Part shown: piece after piece, positions 1-7,514 of the stretch
How the letters are laid out: every line of letters starts with the position of its first letter
Position numbering within the stretch: position 1 is the first letter of the stretch
From: Streptomyces mesophilus
Lineage (GTDB): Bacteria > Actinomycetota > Actinomycetes > Streptomycetales > Streptomycetaceae
DNA: 64,000 bases
NCBI RefSeq assembly: GCF_011044995.1
Contig: NZ_JAAKZW010000008.1
Location: 1-64,000 of the forward strand
Reading direction: 5' to 3'
Translations under genes and position numbers: made by a program
Notes under the pieces: model-generated
Seen by the model: the letters and a program-made list of their open reading frames with translations, nothing else
Database searches by the model: none
What the model was told of the DNA's origin: nothing

Positions 1-955
1 GACCGGGGCGGCGCGGACGCTCGGGGGCGGGACGGCTCTGCGAGACGGACTGCGTCCGCTCGTCGACGTGCGCCGTCGGCCGGTCCGCATCGCGCCGGGG
101 CGCGGGCGGCCGGCTGTCCGTCGGCGACTGCGCCTCACGCGCGGCGATCTCCTTGAGCCGCATCGACAGCTGGAGCGTGCTCGGCCGCTCCTCGGGGTCC
201 TTCGCGAGGCACGCCCGGATGAGCGGTGACAGGGCATCCGGCACCCCTTGCAGCTGCGCCTCCTCGTGCACCACGCGGTAGAGCATCACCTCGGAACTGC
301 CGTGCCCGAAGGGCGAGTCACCCATCGCCGCGTACGCGAGGGTCGCGCCCAGCGAGAACACATCCGTCGCCGCCGTCACCGCCTGCCCGCGTACCTGCTC
401 GGGCGCGAGGAAGCCGGGCGAGCCGACGGCCGTACCGACATGGGTCAGCGTGGAGGCGCCCGTCGCCCAGGCGATACCGAAGTCGATGATCCGGGGGCCC
501 TTGGGCGAGAGCAGGATGTTCGACGGCTTGAGATCGCGGTGCACCACACCCGCCTCATGCACGGCGACAAGGCCCTCGGACAGCGCCGAACCCACCACGG
601 CCACCTCGGCCGCCGTGAGCGGACCCTCGTCGGCCACCTTGTCGTGCAGGGAAGGCCCGGGCACGTACTGCGTCGCGAACCACGGGCGGTCCGCCTCGAG
701 ATCGGCCGCCACGAGCCGGGCCGTACAGCCGCCGCGGATCCTGCGTGCCGCCGACACCTCACGGGCGAACCGCGAACGGAACTCCTGATCCTCCGCCAGA
801 TCCGGCCGGATCACCTTCAACGCGACCCGCTGCCCCCGCCGGTCGGAGCCGAGATAGACGACGCCCATCCCGCCCGCACCGAGCCGCCGGTGGAGCCTGA
901 ACGAGCCGACGACCCGCGGATCCTCGCGCCGGAGCCGCATCATCGCCATGTCCAT
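1..955 (-). CDS. Ser/Thr protein kinase, N-terminal part (cut by window edge)
   Basis: Hanks-type protein kinase that phosphorylates Ser/Thr on unknown targets. The first 318 codons are present and the C-terminus lies outside the window. In order: glycine loop GAGGMG (about residues 26-31), the VALK lysine (47), HRD catalytic loop HRDLKPSN (139-146), DFG (158-160) and APEQ (184-187), so all catalytic elements are intact. After the catalytic domain the chain becomes Pro/Arg-rich, as in a juxtamembrane linker. The missing part should show whether a membrane segment and a sensor domain follow. The start chosen is an ATG reading MDMAMMRLRRED; four nearby ATGs make it uncertain by a few residues. 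The gene is transcribed away from its neighbour at 1159. Confidence 0.9.
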   Translation of the reverse strand, partial: MDMAMMRLRREDPRVVGSFRLHRRLGAGGMGVVYLGSDRRGQRVALKVIRPDLAEDQEFRSRFAREVSAARRIRGGCTARLVAADLEADRPWFATQYVPGPSLHDKVADEGPLTAAEVAVVGSALSEGLVAVHEAGVVHRDLKPSNILLSPKGPRIIDFGIAWATGASTLTHVGTAVGSPGFLAPEQVRGQAVTAATDVFSLGATLAYAAMGDSPFGHGSSEVMLYRVVHEEAQLQGVPDALSPLIRACLAKDPEERPSTLQLSMRLKEIAAREAQSPTDSRPPAPRRDADRPTAHVDERTQSVSQSRPAPERPRRPG

Positions 956-1158
956 CCCCGCTGCCTGGCCGCCCTCATGAATGACGAGCCACAGCTTACG
1001 TATTCGCGCTCATTCGCGCGCATAGGCCGCGCCTTCGGCGACAGATCGATTGTCAGTGCCGGGTGGGAGACTTGAAGGGTGGTCAGAAAAGTTGCGGACC
1101 AGGGCCGTTCGGGGTGCCCGGTTCGTCAACGGGCCGTCGCAGAAGGGGGATTGGACGT

Positions 1159-1422
1159 ATGAAGGGCGATCGAGTCGAGATAGTCGTGGACGCCGGGGAC
1201 ACGACGAGGACATACGAGGTGGTGGCCAGCCGGGCCGGCCGCCGAGTGGAAACCGCGGTGCGCCGGGGTGTGGTCGAAGTGAGCGAAGTCACGCGCAGCG
1301 GCTCCGTGGTGCGCACGGCCCGCTTCATGGCCACCCGCGTCCTCGCGCTGGTCGAGCAGCCGGTCCCGCGCGAACACGCCTCCGAGGAACAGCGACCCCT
1401 CCGGGAAGACCCCAAGTCCTAG
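1159..1422 (+). CDS. Small conserved hypothetical protein, 87 aa
   Basis: No function recognised. The 87-residue product is soluble, with no membrane segment. It has a beta-rich N-terminal half (GDRVEIVVDAGDTTRTYEVV) and a charged C-terminal tail. The ATG is preceded at a good distance by a purine-rich ribosome binding site (AAGGGGG at 1144-1150), which supports this start over upstream in-frame codons. It is divergent from the kinase gene at 955, so the roughly 200 bp between them must carry both promoters. GC-biased codon use is typical of the surroundings, which supports a real gene. Confidence 0.7.
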   Translation: MKGDRVEIVVDAGDTTRTYEVVASRAGRRVETAVRRGVVEVSEVTRSGSVVRTARFMATRVLALVEQPVPREHASEEQRPLREDPKS

Positions 1423-1540
1423 GACCTCGTCTCCACCCAGGGGAGTACGAAAGGGGCGCGGGGGTCCTCCTGCAGGAGGCCCGGTAATCGGTACGAGGGC
1501 ATGACGACCGGGGCGGCCCGCGCCCCTAGATTTGAAGTCA

Positions 1541-1586
1541 AGCGGCGAGTGCAGCACTCGTCCCCCGAGGTCAGACACTCGCCGCT
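1541..1586 (+). promoter_or_regulatory. Two mutually exclusive hairpins in the leader of the gene at 1611
   Basis: AGCGGCGAGTG (1541-1551) can pair perfectly with CACTCGCCGCT (1576-1586). The same strand can instead form a short hairpin with the nearer GCACTCG, since 1546-1560 is the palindrome CGAGTGCAGCACTCG. The two structures share the CGAGTG arm and cannot coexist. They end 24 nt before the start codon, just upstream of the ribosome binding site. This could be an operator pair or an RNA switch; the function is inference. Confidence 0.45.
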
Positions 1587-1610
1587 GCCAGACATGACAG
1601 GAGAGGGACC

Positions 1611-1817
1611 ATGGCGGACACGGTAGCGCGGGCGATGATCCGCACGCAGGGACGTAAGGCATATGCCGCGTTCAGCGGCAGCCGTTCCGGCCGGCGCCAC
1701 CCGCTGGTGGCCACGGCCATGGTGCTTCCCCTGGCGGCCCTGCTCGTCGTCGTCTTCGGCGGCTGGGAAGCAGTGGTCACACAGGCGTCGTCCGTGGGCG
1801 TGATGCTGGGGCGCTGA
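1611..1817 (+). CDS. Small single-span membrane protein, 68 aa
   Basis: Unrecognised 68-residue protein. A basic N-terminus (RTQGRKAYAAFSGSRSGRR) is followed by one hydrophobic helix at about residues 33-50 (VATAMVLPLAALLVVVFGG), as in a small inner-membrane protein with a cytoplasmic N-terminus. A strong ribosome binding site (AGGAGAGGG, 1599-1607) sits just before the ATG. The leader contains an unusual inverted-repeat arrangement at 1541-1586. A strong hairpin at 1907-1932 probably ends its transcript. Confidence 0.7.
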   Translation: MADTVARAMIRTQGRKAYAAFSGSRSGRRHPLVATAMVLPLAALLVVVFGGWEAVVTQASSVGVMLGR

Positions 1818-1906
1818 GCGGCGCCCCAGGCCCGGAAGAGCGGTCCGGGCGGGGACACACGGCCATAACCCCGTGGGGACGGGGGTGCGGCGGACGGCAC
1901 AAAGGG

Positions 1907-1932
1907 CCCGCGCAGCTGGGGAGCTGCGCGGG
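1907..1932 (+). terminator. Intrinsic terminator-like hairpin
   Basis: CCCGCGCAGCT and AGCTGCGCGGG form a perfect 11-bp stem with a GGGG loop. There is no U-tract, which is common in Streptomyces. It lies between the small membrane protein gene and the APH-like gene, inside the possible long leader of the latter, so attenuation is an alternative. Confidence 0.6.
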
Positions 1933-1995
1933 CTGTGTGCTGCCCGGGGCACGCCGCGTACCCTGCCCGCAGTACGTACGACCTTTGGGGGAGCC

Positions 1996-2940
1996 GTGTC
2001 CGCAGAGCTGGTCCGGGCGCTGGGCACCGCGGCGCGGGTGCGGGCGCATGCGGCGCCGCAGGACTGCGCCTGCAGCACACCCGTCCTCGCGGACCGGTCC
2101 GACGGCACCGTGGTGCGGCACGGTGAACTCGTCGTCAAAGCCCACGCCTCCGATACGGAAAGGGCCCGGCTCGACGTCCAACTCGCCGTCGCCGCACACC
2201 CGGCGCTCAACGGCATCCTGCTCGCACCGCTGCCGAGCCTGCGGACGGAATTCGACGGCCGCCCCCTCACATACTGGCCGCACGGCACCCCCGTCGACCC
2301 CGAACACCCCGAGCGCGCACCCTGGGAAGCGGCCGGCGACCTGCTCGCCCGCCTCCACGGCACGCCCGTCGACGTCCTGCCGGGCCCTCTGTCCCCCATG
2401 CGCGGTCCCCTGAAAGCCGCCCGCGCCGTCTCCCGTATCCGAGCCGCCCTCTCCCGTACGCGGGATGCGGCCCTCCATCCCGCAGCCGCCGTCGTCGAAC
2501 GCGCCTGGGCCACGCTCCCCGCCTGGGCCCGTGCCGAAGCGCCCCTGACGCACGCCGCGGCGCTCTGCCACGGTGACCTCCACCTCGGCCAGCTCGTGCG
2601 CCACGAGGGCCGCTGGCTTCTCATCGACATCGACGACCTGGGCACCGGCGACCCCGCCTGGGACCTCGCCCGCCCCGCCGCCTGGTACGCGGCCGGTCTC
2701 CTTCTGCCCGACGAGTGGGCCCGTTTCCTCGGCGCCTACCGCGCGGCCGGCGGCCCCGCCGTGCCCGCCGACGAAGACCCCTGGCCCGCACTCGACGTGC
2801 CCGCCAAGGCCCTCACGGTCCAGACCGCCGCCCTCGCCGTCGCGAAGGCCGTACGCGAGAACAGAGCGCTCGACGAGGTGGAGGAGACGGTGGTGCGGGC
2901 CTGTGACCGTATTGCCGCGCTACCCGCCGAGTTGACCTGA
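1996..2940 (+). CDS. Aminoglycoside phosphotransferase (APH)-family protein
   Basis: A 314-residue member of the APH/choline-kinase phosphotransferase family; the small-molecule substrate cannot be told from sequence. The signature motifs are present: the catalytic Brenner motif HGDLH (192-196) and the Mg-binding segment LLIDIDDLGTGDPAWDLA (about 208-225). The N-terminal half is shorter and more degenerate than in true resistance enzymes, so a resistance role should not be assumed; Streptomyces carry many such housekeeping or orphan APH proteins. The GTG at 1996 was chosen because GGGGGAG lies directly upstream; an in-frame GTG at 1873 would add 41 residues of low quality spanning the hairpin at 1907. 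The stop codon is followed closely by the zinc-ribbon gene. Confidence 0.8.
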   Translation: MSAELVRALGTAARVRAHAAPQDCACSTPVLADRSDGTVVRHGELVVKAHASDTERARLDVQLAVAAHPALNGILLAPLPSLRTEFDGRPLTYWPHGTPVDPEHPERAPWEAAGDLLARLHGTPVDVLPGPLSPMRGPLKAARAVSRIRAALSRTRDAALHPAAAVVERAWATLPAWARAEAPLTHAAALCHGDLHLGQLVRHEGRWLLIDIDDLGTGDPAWDLARPAAWYAAGLLLPDEWARFLGAYRAAGGPAVPADEDPWPALDVPAKALTVQTAALAVAKAVRENRALDEVEETVVRACDRIAALPAELT

Positions 2941-3025
2941 AGATCCCCGAAGTAGTCTGCGGGAGACCGAAGCCGGGCAAAGATTCCGGTGAAACCGTCA
3001 CGACCGGCGAGGAGTTGAGCCCACG

Positions 3026-3313
3026 ATGCAGTGCCCCAAGTGCCATGCAGCGATGCACACGTACAACCGCAACGGCGTTCAGATCGAGCAGTGCAGCGGC
3101 TGCCGCGGGATATTCCTGGACTACGGCGAGCTGGAGTCGCTGACCCGCCTTGAGTCCCAGTGGTCCCAGCAGGTTCCGCCGCCCGCGCCGGCCCCGCAGG
3201 CATACCCGGCGCCGCCCGCCCCGGCCTGGGGAGCCCCGCACCACGGCGGTCAGCACGGCCACCACGGCCACCACCGGAACAAGAGCTTCGGCCGGATGCT
3301 GTTCTCCTCCTGA
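3026..3313 (+). CDS. TFIIB-type zinc-ribbon protein with His-rich tail, 95 aa
   Basis: Small zinc-ribbon protein of the zf-TFIIB family. The N-terminus carries two CxxC pairs (C3/C6 and C23/C26) in the family arrangement CPKC...CSGCRGIFLD. A Pro/Ala-rich linker follows, then a His/Gly-rich segment (HHGGQHGHHGHH) that could also bind metal. No enzymatic activity is known for the family; a metal-binding or scaffold role is inference. The ribosome binding site GAGGAG lies about 11 nt upstream of the ATG, and a TTGACC...TAGTCT pair overlapping the previous stop codon may be its promoter. It is followed by a strong bidirectional terminator. Confidence 0.8.
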   Translation: MQCPKCHAAMHTYNRNGVQIEQCSGCRGIFLDYGELESLTRLESQWSQQVPPPAPAPQAYPAPPAPAWGAPHHGGQHGHHGHHRNKSFGRMLFSS

Positions 3314-3341
3314 GCCCAGGGCCCCGGGCCCCGCGCACGAA

Positions 3342-3372
3342 GAAGCCCCCGGCCGATCAGGCCGGGGGCTTC
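3342..3372. terminator. Bidirectional terminator (13-bp stem)
   Basis: GAAGCCCCCGGCC pairs perfectly with GGCCGGGGGCTTC around the loop GATCA. It serves the zinc-ribbon gene on the plus strand and the tRNA operon arriving on the minus strand, whose last gene ends at 3380. Confidence 0.8.
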
Positions 3373-3379
3373 TTGCCGG

Positions 3380-3451
3380 TGCGCGATACTGGGATTGAAC
3401 CAGTGACCTCTTCCGTGTCAGGGAAGCGCTCTCCCGCTGAGCTAATCGCGC
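3380..3451 (-). tRNA. tRNA-Val (GAC), copy 3 of 3
   Basis: Full cloverleaf on the minus strand: acceptor GCGCGAT with ATCGCGC, D-arm TAGCTCAGCGGGAGAGC, anticodon loop CTGACAC (anticodon GAC) and T-loop GGTTCAATCC. Discriminator A is followed by encoded CC. It is identical to the copies at 3484 and 3616 and is the distal gene of the Gly-Cys-Val-Val-Val cluster. The 32-nt spacer to the next copy folds as CACGACC/GGTCGTG. Confidence 0.97.
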
Positions 3452-3483
3452 GGGACCACGACCCGCAGGTCGTGAGTGGTGCG

Positions 3484-3555
3484 TGCGCGATACTGGGATT
3501 GAACCAGTGACCTCTTCCGTGTCAGGGAAGCGCTCTCCCGCTGAGCTAATCGCGC
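3484..3555 (-). tRNA. tRNA-Val (GAC), copy 2 of 3
   Basis: Identical in sequence to the tRNA genes at 3380 and 3616: anticodon loop CTGACAC, seven-pair acceptor stem. It decodes GUC and GUU. It lies in tandem inside the minus-strand tRNA operon. Confidence 0.97.
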
Positions 3556-3615
3556 GGGGATCCTTGTCAAGCAAGGACCAAGATCTTCAGTTGTCTGTGA
3601 CTTCGGTACTGCTGG

Positions 3616-3687
3616 TGCGCGATACTGGGATTGAACCAGTGACCTCTTCCGTGTCAGGGAAGCGCTCTCCCGCTGAGCTAATCGCGC
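3616..3687 (-). tRNA. tRNA-Val (GAC), copy 1 of 3
   Basis: Promoter-proximal valine tRNA of the cluster and identical to the two downstream copies. Anticodon GAC within CTTCC-CTGACAC-GGAAG. Only 4 nt separate it from the tRNA-Cys gene, so the primary transcript must be processed. Confidence 0.97.
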
Positions 3688-3691
3688 TTGG

Positions 3692-3762
3692 AGGTGGAGA
3701 CGGGATTTGAACCCGTGTAGACGGCTTTGCAGGCCGTTGCCTCGCCTCTCGGCCACTCCACC
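3692..3762 (-). tRNA. tRNA-Cys (GCA)
   Basis: Cloverleaf with acceptor GGTGGAG/CTCCACC, discriminator U as expected for cysteine, anticodon loop CTGCAAA (anticodon GCA) and T-loop GGTTCAAATCC. It lies between the Gly and Val genes of the same operon. Confidence 0.97.
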
Positions 3763-3802
3763 AGGAGTGTGGGGGTTCGGGAAGGATCCCCCTGCTCTTC
3801 CG

Positions 3803-3875
3803 AGCGAACGACGAGGTTCGAACTCGCGACCTCAACCTTGGCAAGGTTGCGCTCTACCAACTGAGCTACGTTCGC
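3803..3875 (-). tRNA. tRNA-Gly (GCC)
   Basis: First gene of the tRNA operon. Acceptor GCGAACG/CGTTCGC, D-arm TAGCTCAGTTGGTAGAGC, anticodon loop TTGCCAA (anticodon GCC), T-loop GAGTTCGAACCTC. It decodes GGC and GGU, the main glycine codons at this GC content. A good promoter lies about 40 nt upstream. Confidence 0.97.
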
Positions 3876-3914
3876 CTGCTCCCCGGGGGCTTTCGCGTCC
3901 CGGCGACGTGTTGA

Positions 3915-3942
3915 ACTGTAGCGGATTCCAGGGCCAGTACAA
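3915..3942 (-). promoter_or_regulatory. Promoter of the tRNA Gly-Cys-Val operon
   Basis: On the minus strand, TTGTAC (3942-3937), a 16-bp spacer and TACAGT (3920-3915) resemble a sigma-70/HrdB promoter. It lies about 40 nt upstream of tRNA-Gly. No other candidate was seen in the short gap shared with pabB. Confidence 0.6.
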
Positions 3943-4015
3943 AAACTCGTTTACGCAGCGTGCTGCCCTGACACCGGCTCGCGGCGGCCCCGGGGCGAGC
4001 CCGGAGAGCCGGTCA

Positions 4016-4021
4016 TAGACT
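4016..4021 (+). promoter_or_regulatory. -10 box for a probably leaderless pabB transcript
   Basis: TAGACT ends exactly 7 nt before the GTG at 4029, so transcription would begin at or one base before the start codon. No ribosome binding site precedes that GTG, which fits leaderless translation. A convincing -35 was not found. Confidence 0.5.
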
Positions 4022-4028
4022 CGCAGCC

Positions 4029-5066
4029 GTGCACGACCCCGCTCCCATGGCACGCCTCGGCGGCCTCATCGCCACCGATCTGCGCGATGTCACCAGTGAT
4101 CCCGCAGCTCTCGACTCCACCGGCTTCTGGGCCGTCTCGGCCGACTTCGAGGGCCGTCTCGTCTGCGCCCGCTTCGGCGACGTACGCGAGGCGCCTCCGG
4201 TACGTACGGGGCGCTGGCGGGGGCCCTCGGCGGACGCCTGGACGTCTTCCCTGGACCGCGCGGCCTACACCGAGGGCGTACGGCGCGTCCGCGAGCACAT
4301 CGCGGCCGGCGAGGTCTACCAGGCCAACCTCTGCCGCGTCCTGAGCGCTCCCATCGGCGCCGACGCCGACGTGGACGCGCTCACGGCGGAGCTCGCGCAC
4401 GGCAACCCCGCTCCGTACGCGGGAACGATCCGGCTTCCGGAGCACGGAGTGGAGATCGCCACGGCGTCCCCGGAGCTCTTCCTGCGCCGTGACGGGCGGA
4501 CCGTCGAGTCCGGGCCGATCAAGGGCACGGGGCGCACCGAGGCGGACCTCCTGGAGAAGGACCACGCCGAGAACGTGATGATCGTCGATCTCGTACGCAA
4601 CGATCTCGGCCGGGTCTGCGCCACCGGCTCCGTGACGGTCCCCGAGCTGTGCGTGGTCGAGAAGCACCCGGGGCTCGTCCACCTCGTCTCGACCGTGCGC
4701 GGCGAGCTGGCCGAGGGGGCGGGCTGGCCCGAGCTGTTCGCCGCGACCTTCCCGCCCGGTTCGGTCACCGGGGCGCCCAAGTCGAGCGCGCTCAGGATCA
4801 TCGAGGACCTGGAGACGGCGCCCCGCGGCCCGTACTGCGGCGGGATCGGCTGGGTCGACGCGGACCGGGGGACAGGCGAACTGGCCGTCGGCATCCGCAC
4901 GTTCTGGATCGACCGCGCCGAGGGCGTGCTTCGCTTCGGTACCGGTGCGGGCATCACCTGGGGTTCCGACCCCGAGCGCGAGTGGCAGGAGACCGAGCTG
5001 AAGGCGTCGCGCCTGCTGGCCGTAGCATCGGGAACGTACGGCGCAAGCGGAGGGAACCACGCGTGA
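4029..5066 (+). CDS. pabB: Aminodeoxychorismate synthase component I / chorismate-binding enzyme
   Basis: Converts chorismate, with ammonia from a PabA-type glutaminase, to 4-amino-4-deoxychorismate in folate synthesis. The 345 residues contain the C-terminal chorismate-binding domain of the TrpE/PabB/MenF family: ESGPIKGTGRT (with the PIKGT signature), DLVRNDLGRVC, PPGSVTGAPK and FGTGAGITWGSDP. It is shorter than TrpE because the N-terminal regulatory region is reduced, and it lacks a fused glutaminase domain. The tiny 4-bp overlap with an aminodeoxychorismate lyase gene strongly favours PabB over TrpE or an isochorismate synthase. The start is the GTG placed 7 nt after a -10 box; an in-frame ATG at 4047 is possible. 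Confidence 0.88.
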   Translation: MHDPAPMARLGGLIATDLRDVTSDPAALDSTGFWAVSADFEGRLVCARFGDVREAPPVRTGRWRGPSADAWTSSLDRAAYTEGVRRVREHIAAGEVYQANLCRVLSAPIGADADVDALTAELAHGNPAPYAGTIRLPEHGVEIATASPELFLRRDGRTVESGPIKGTGRTEADLLEKDHAENVMIVDLVRNDLGRVCATGSVTVPELCVVEKHPGLVHLVSTVRGELAEGAGWPELFAATFPPGSVTGAPKSSALRIIEDLETAPRGPYCGGIGWVDADRGTGELAVGIRTFWIDRAEGVLRFGTGAGITWGSDPEREWQETELKASRLLAVASGTYGASGGNHA

Positions 5067-5878
5067 AGATCTGGCTCGACGGCGCACTGCAGGAACACGA
5101 CGAGGCACGGGTCTCCGTCCTCGACCACGGACTGACCGTCGGCGACGGGGTCTTCGAGACCGTGAAGACGGTCGAAGGACGCGCCTTCGCGCTCACCCGC
5201 CACCTCGACCGGCTCGCCCGCTCCGCCCGCGGCCTCGGTCTGCCCGAGCCCGACCTCGACGAGGTGCGCCGGGCGTGCGCCGCCGTGATCGAGGCCAACC
5301 CGGTGGCGCTGGGCCGGCTGCGCATCACGTACACCGGCGGTATCTCCCCGCTCGGATCCGACCGCGGCGACGTCGGCCAGACCCTCGTGGTCGCCCTCGG
5401 CGAGACCGCCCGCAGGCCGGACAGCACCGCGGTGATCACGGTGCCGTGGACCCGTAACGAGCGCGGCGCGCTCACGGGCCTCAAGACCACCTCGTACGCG
5501 GAGAACGTCGTCGCCCTGGCCCGGGCCCACGAACACGGCGCCAGCGAGGCGCTGTTCGCGAACACCGTGGACCGGCTCTGCGAGGGCACGGGCTCCAATG
5601 TCTTCGTCGTGCTCGACGGCGAGATCCACACGCCGCCCGTCGCCTCCGGCTGTCTCGCCGGCATCACCCGGGCCCTCGCGGTCGAATGGACCGGCGCCAA
5701 GGAGACCGACCTGCCCTTCGAGGTCCTGTCCGAGGCCGACGAGATCTTCCTGACCTCGACCCTGCGCGACATCCAGGCCGTCCATCGCGTCGACGACCGT
5801 GAACTGGCACCAGGACCGGTCACGGCCAAGGCGATGCGCGTCTTCGACGAGCGTGCCGCGGACGACCTGGATCCCTGA
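5063..5878 (+). CDS. pabC: Aminodeoxychorismate lyase (class IV PLP aminotransferase fold)
   Basis: PLP enzyme of fold type IV that would release pyruvate from aminodeoxychorismate to give 4-aminobenzoate. The 271 residues show the family start KIWLDGAL and DHGLTVGDGVFETV, the Schiff-base lysine in TGLKTTSYAENV (K141), and the cofactor phosphate site region EGTGSNVFVV. Branched-chain and D-amino-acid aminotransferases share this fold, but the context decides: the GTG start overlaps the pabB stop by 4 bp, so the two are translationally coupled. AGGG lies about 10 nt upstream. Confidence 0.85.
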   Translation: MKIWLDGALQEHDEARVSVLDHGLTVGDGVFETVKTVEGRAFALTRHLDRLARSARGLGLPEPDLDEVRRACAAVIEANPVALGRLRITYTGGISPLGSDRGDVGQTLVVALGETARRPDSTAVITVPWTRNERGALTGLKTTSYAENVVALARAHEHGASEALFANTVDRLCEGTGSNVFVVLDGEIHTPPVASGCLAGITRALAVEWTGAKETDLPFEVLSEADEIFLTSTLRDIQAVHRVDDRELAPGPVTAKAMRVFDERAADDLDP

Positions 5879-5925
5879 GACGGCCGAAGACCGGCCGGGG
5901 GATGACGCGGCGCCCCGGCTCTGGG

Positions 5926-5931
5926 TAGAAC
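5926..5931 (+). promoter_or_regulatory. -10 box for a probably leaderless GNAT transcript
   Basis: TAGAAC lies 7 nt before the ATG at 5939, and no ribosome binding site is present. This supports the ATG rather than the in-frame GTG at 5936. Confidence 0.45.
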
Positions 5932-5938
5932 TCCTGTG

Positions 5939-6760
5939 ATGACCACGACCCTGCGGCCCACCGCGCCGCTCCACCGCAGCGCCGACGGCGCCCGCTCCCG
6001 CCCGTTCCAGGTCTGCGTGAACAGCCGGCCCGTCGGCGCCATCGAGCTCGCCACCCACCCCGCGTACGGCCCGACCGTGGGCCAGATCCGCTCGCTGCAC
6101 ATCGACGAGCCGGACCGCCGGCGCGGCCGCGGCACGGTGGCCGCCCTCGCGGCCGAAGAGGTGCTGCGCAGCTGGCGCTGCACGCGGGTGGAGGCGCAGA
6201 TACCGGCGGACGCGGCCACGGCCCTGCGTCTGGCCGGCGCCCTCGGCTACGTCGAGCGCAACCGCGGAATGGCGAAGGAGCTCACCGGCCCCGCGCCCGT
6301 GCTGCCGGCGGGGTACCGCGCACGTCCGATGGACGAGGACGAGTACCCGGTCTGGCTCGCCGACACCAAGATCAAGTACGCCAGGACATGGATGGACCGC
6401 GGCGTGCCCGAGGAGCAGGCCTACGCCAAGTCCGAGAGCGACCATGCCCGGCTGCTGCCCGACGGCCTCGGTACGCCGGACATGTGGTTCACCTGCCTCC
6501 TGGACGGCGACGACGTGGCGGGCATCATCTGGGTCGCCGGCCAGGAGGAGGGCCGCTATGTGTACTGGGTGCAGGTCGAGGAGGCGTACCGCGGCCGGGG
6601 TCACGGCCGCACCCTGATGCTCCTCGCGGAGCACGAGGCCCGCCAAGCAGGCGTCGAGCGCATCGCGCTGAACGTCTTCTCGGACAACACTCCGGCCCGC
6701 CGGCTCTACGAATCCCTCGACTACCGGCCGGTCTCACACAGCGTGTACAAGCCGCTCTGA
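5939..6760 (+). CDS. Tandem-domain GNAT N-acetyltransferase
   Basis: A 273-residue protein with two GCN5-related acetyltransferase folds; the substrate is unknown. The C-terminal domain is the better one: YWVQVEEAYRGRGHGRTLM carries the acetyl-CoA loop (RGRGHG), followed by ALNVFSDNTPARRLYESLDY, the standard motif B end. The N-terminal half has a weaker copy (SLHIDEPDRRRGRGTVAALA). Double-GNAT proteins include mycothiol synthase (MshD), but the characteristic context is missing, so no specific role is assigned. It starts 60 bp after pabC and probably has its own promoter. A strong terminator follows, shared with the convergent DsbA-like gene. Confidence 0.85.
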   Translation: MTTTLRPTAPLHRSADGARSRPFQVCVNSRPVGAIELATHPAYGPTVGQIRSLHIDEPDRRRGRGTVAALAAEEVLRSWRCTRVEAQIPADAATALRLAGALGYVERNRGMAKELTGPAPVLPAGYRARPMDEDEYPVWLADTKIKYARTWMDRGVPEEQAYAKSESDHARLLPDGLGTPDMWFTCLLDGDDVAGIIWVAGQEEGRYVYWVQVEEAYRGRGHGRTLMLLAEHEARQAGVERIALNVFSDNTPARRLYESLDYRPVSHSVYKPL

Positions 6761-6771
6761 GGGTTCTGTAC

Positions 6772-6800
6772 GGGCCCCCTCGGAGCGTCGGAGGGGGCCC
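6772..6800. terminator. Terminator between convergent GNAT and DsbA-like genes
   Basis: GGGCCCCCTC and GAGGGGGCCC form a perfect 10-bp stem with a 9-nt loop, 11 nt after the GNAT stop codon and 20 nt beyond the stop of the minus-strand gene. Confidence 0.75.
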
Positions 6801-6820
6801 GGGGCAGCCAAGAGCCGGTC

Positions 6821-7336
6821 CTAGGCGGCCAGGAGCCGGTCCACGATCGTCTCGATGCGCTCGCGCAGCCCCTCCTGGCTCTGCCCGCCGTCGAGGCGCT
6901 CGCCGTCGATGACGTACGTGGGCGTGCCGGTCACGCCGATCGCCTTGCCCTCGGCCTGGTCCGCGTCCACGATCAGCGTGTGCCGGCCGTCGATCAGCGC
7001 CGTGTCCAACTCCTCGGCGTCCAGGCCCAGTTCACGCGCCACGTCGAGCAGCACCTGCTCACCGGCCGAGTCGAACTCCGCGACCCGCGCGAGGACCGCC
7101 TCCACGAACGGCCAGCCCTGCCCCTGGTCGAGGGCTTCCTCGGCGGCCTGGGCGGCGGCGTACGCGTGCTTGTGCTTGTCCAGCGGGAAGTGGCGCAGAC
7201 GCAGCTCGAGCCGGTCGCCGTACCGCTCGCGCAGGGCGTGCAGGTCTTCGAGGGCGGTGCCGCAGTCGGAGCACTGGAGTTCGCACCAGACGTCGAGCAC
7301 GGGACGGGCGGGGCTTGCGGGGGCGGAGTCGTTCAT
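6821..7336 (-). CDS. DsbA-family thioredoxin-fold oxidoreductase
   Basis: Probable cytoplasmic dithiol oxidoreductase of the DsbA/FrnE type. The 171 residues have the redox pair C22-x-x-C25 (LQCSDCGTAL) after the first strand, the helical insertion, and the cis-proline segment VTGTPTYVIDGERL near the C-terminus. There is no signal peptide or membrane helix, unlike exported DsbA, so it probably acts inside the cell. The ATG at 7336 starts directly before the fold; a longer in-frame extension would be basic, low-quality sequence. The natural partner is unknown. A VKOR gene lies 42 kb away in this window but is not linked to it. Confidence 0.82.
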   Translation of the reverse strand: MNDSAPASPARPVLDVWCELQCSDCGTALEDLHALRERYGDRLELRLRHFPLDKHKHAYAAAQAAEEALDQGQGWPFVEAVLARVAEFDSAGEQVLLDVARELGLDAEELDTALIDGRHTLIVDADQAEGKAIGVTGTPTYVIDGERLDGGQSQEGLRERIETIVDRLLAA

Positions 7337-7514
7337 GGGGTCAGTCTCCCAGGGGCGGACGCACCGACCCAACCCGGACCTGCGGAGGAGATGAACCCCG
7401 AGTTCTCCCTGAGGTGGCTCCGGATCGTGGCCCCGGAGCCGGGGAACGGTGCACGATGGAGGGGACCCTCGGCGAATATTCCGCCGAGGACCGAACCCAT
7501 CGCTGGAGGGCCGG

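Noticed and set aside
1996-2940. Aminoglycoside resistance gene
   Set aside because: The family motifs are present but the chain is divergent and the context is housekeeping; APH-fold proteins are numerous in Streptomyces.
3380-3687. Three regularly spaced, nearly identical repeats resembling a CRISPR array
   Set aside because: The repeats are complete tRNA-Val(GAC) genes of 72 nt with different-sized spacers; no cas genes are present.
4316-6646. 776-codon minus-strand open frame over pabB-pabC-GNAT
   Set aside because: It spans three convincing plus-strand genes; its His/Arg/Gly/Val-rich composition is typical of an antisense artefact.
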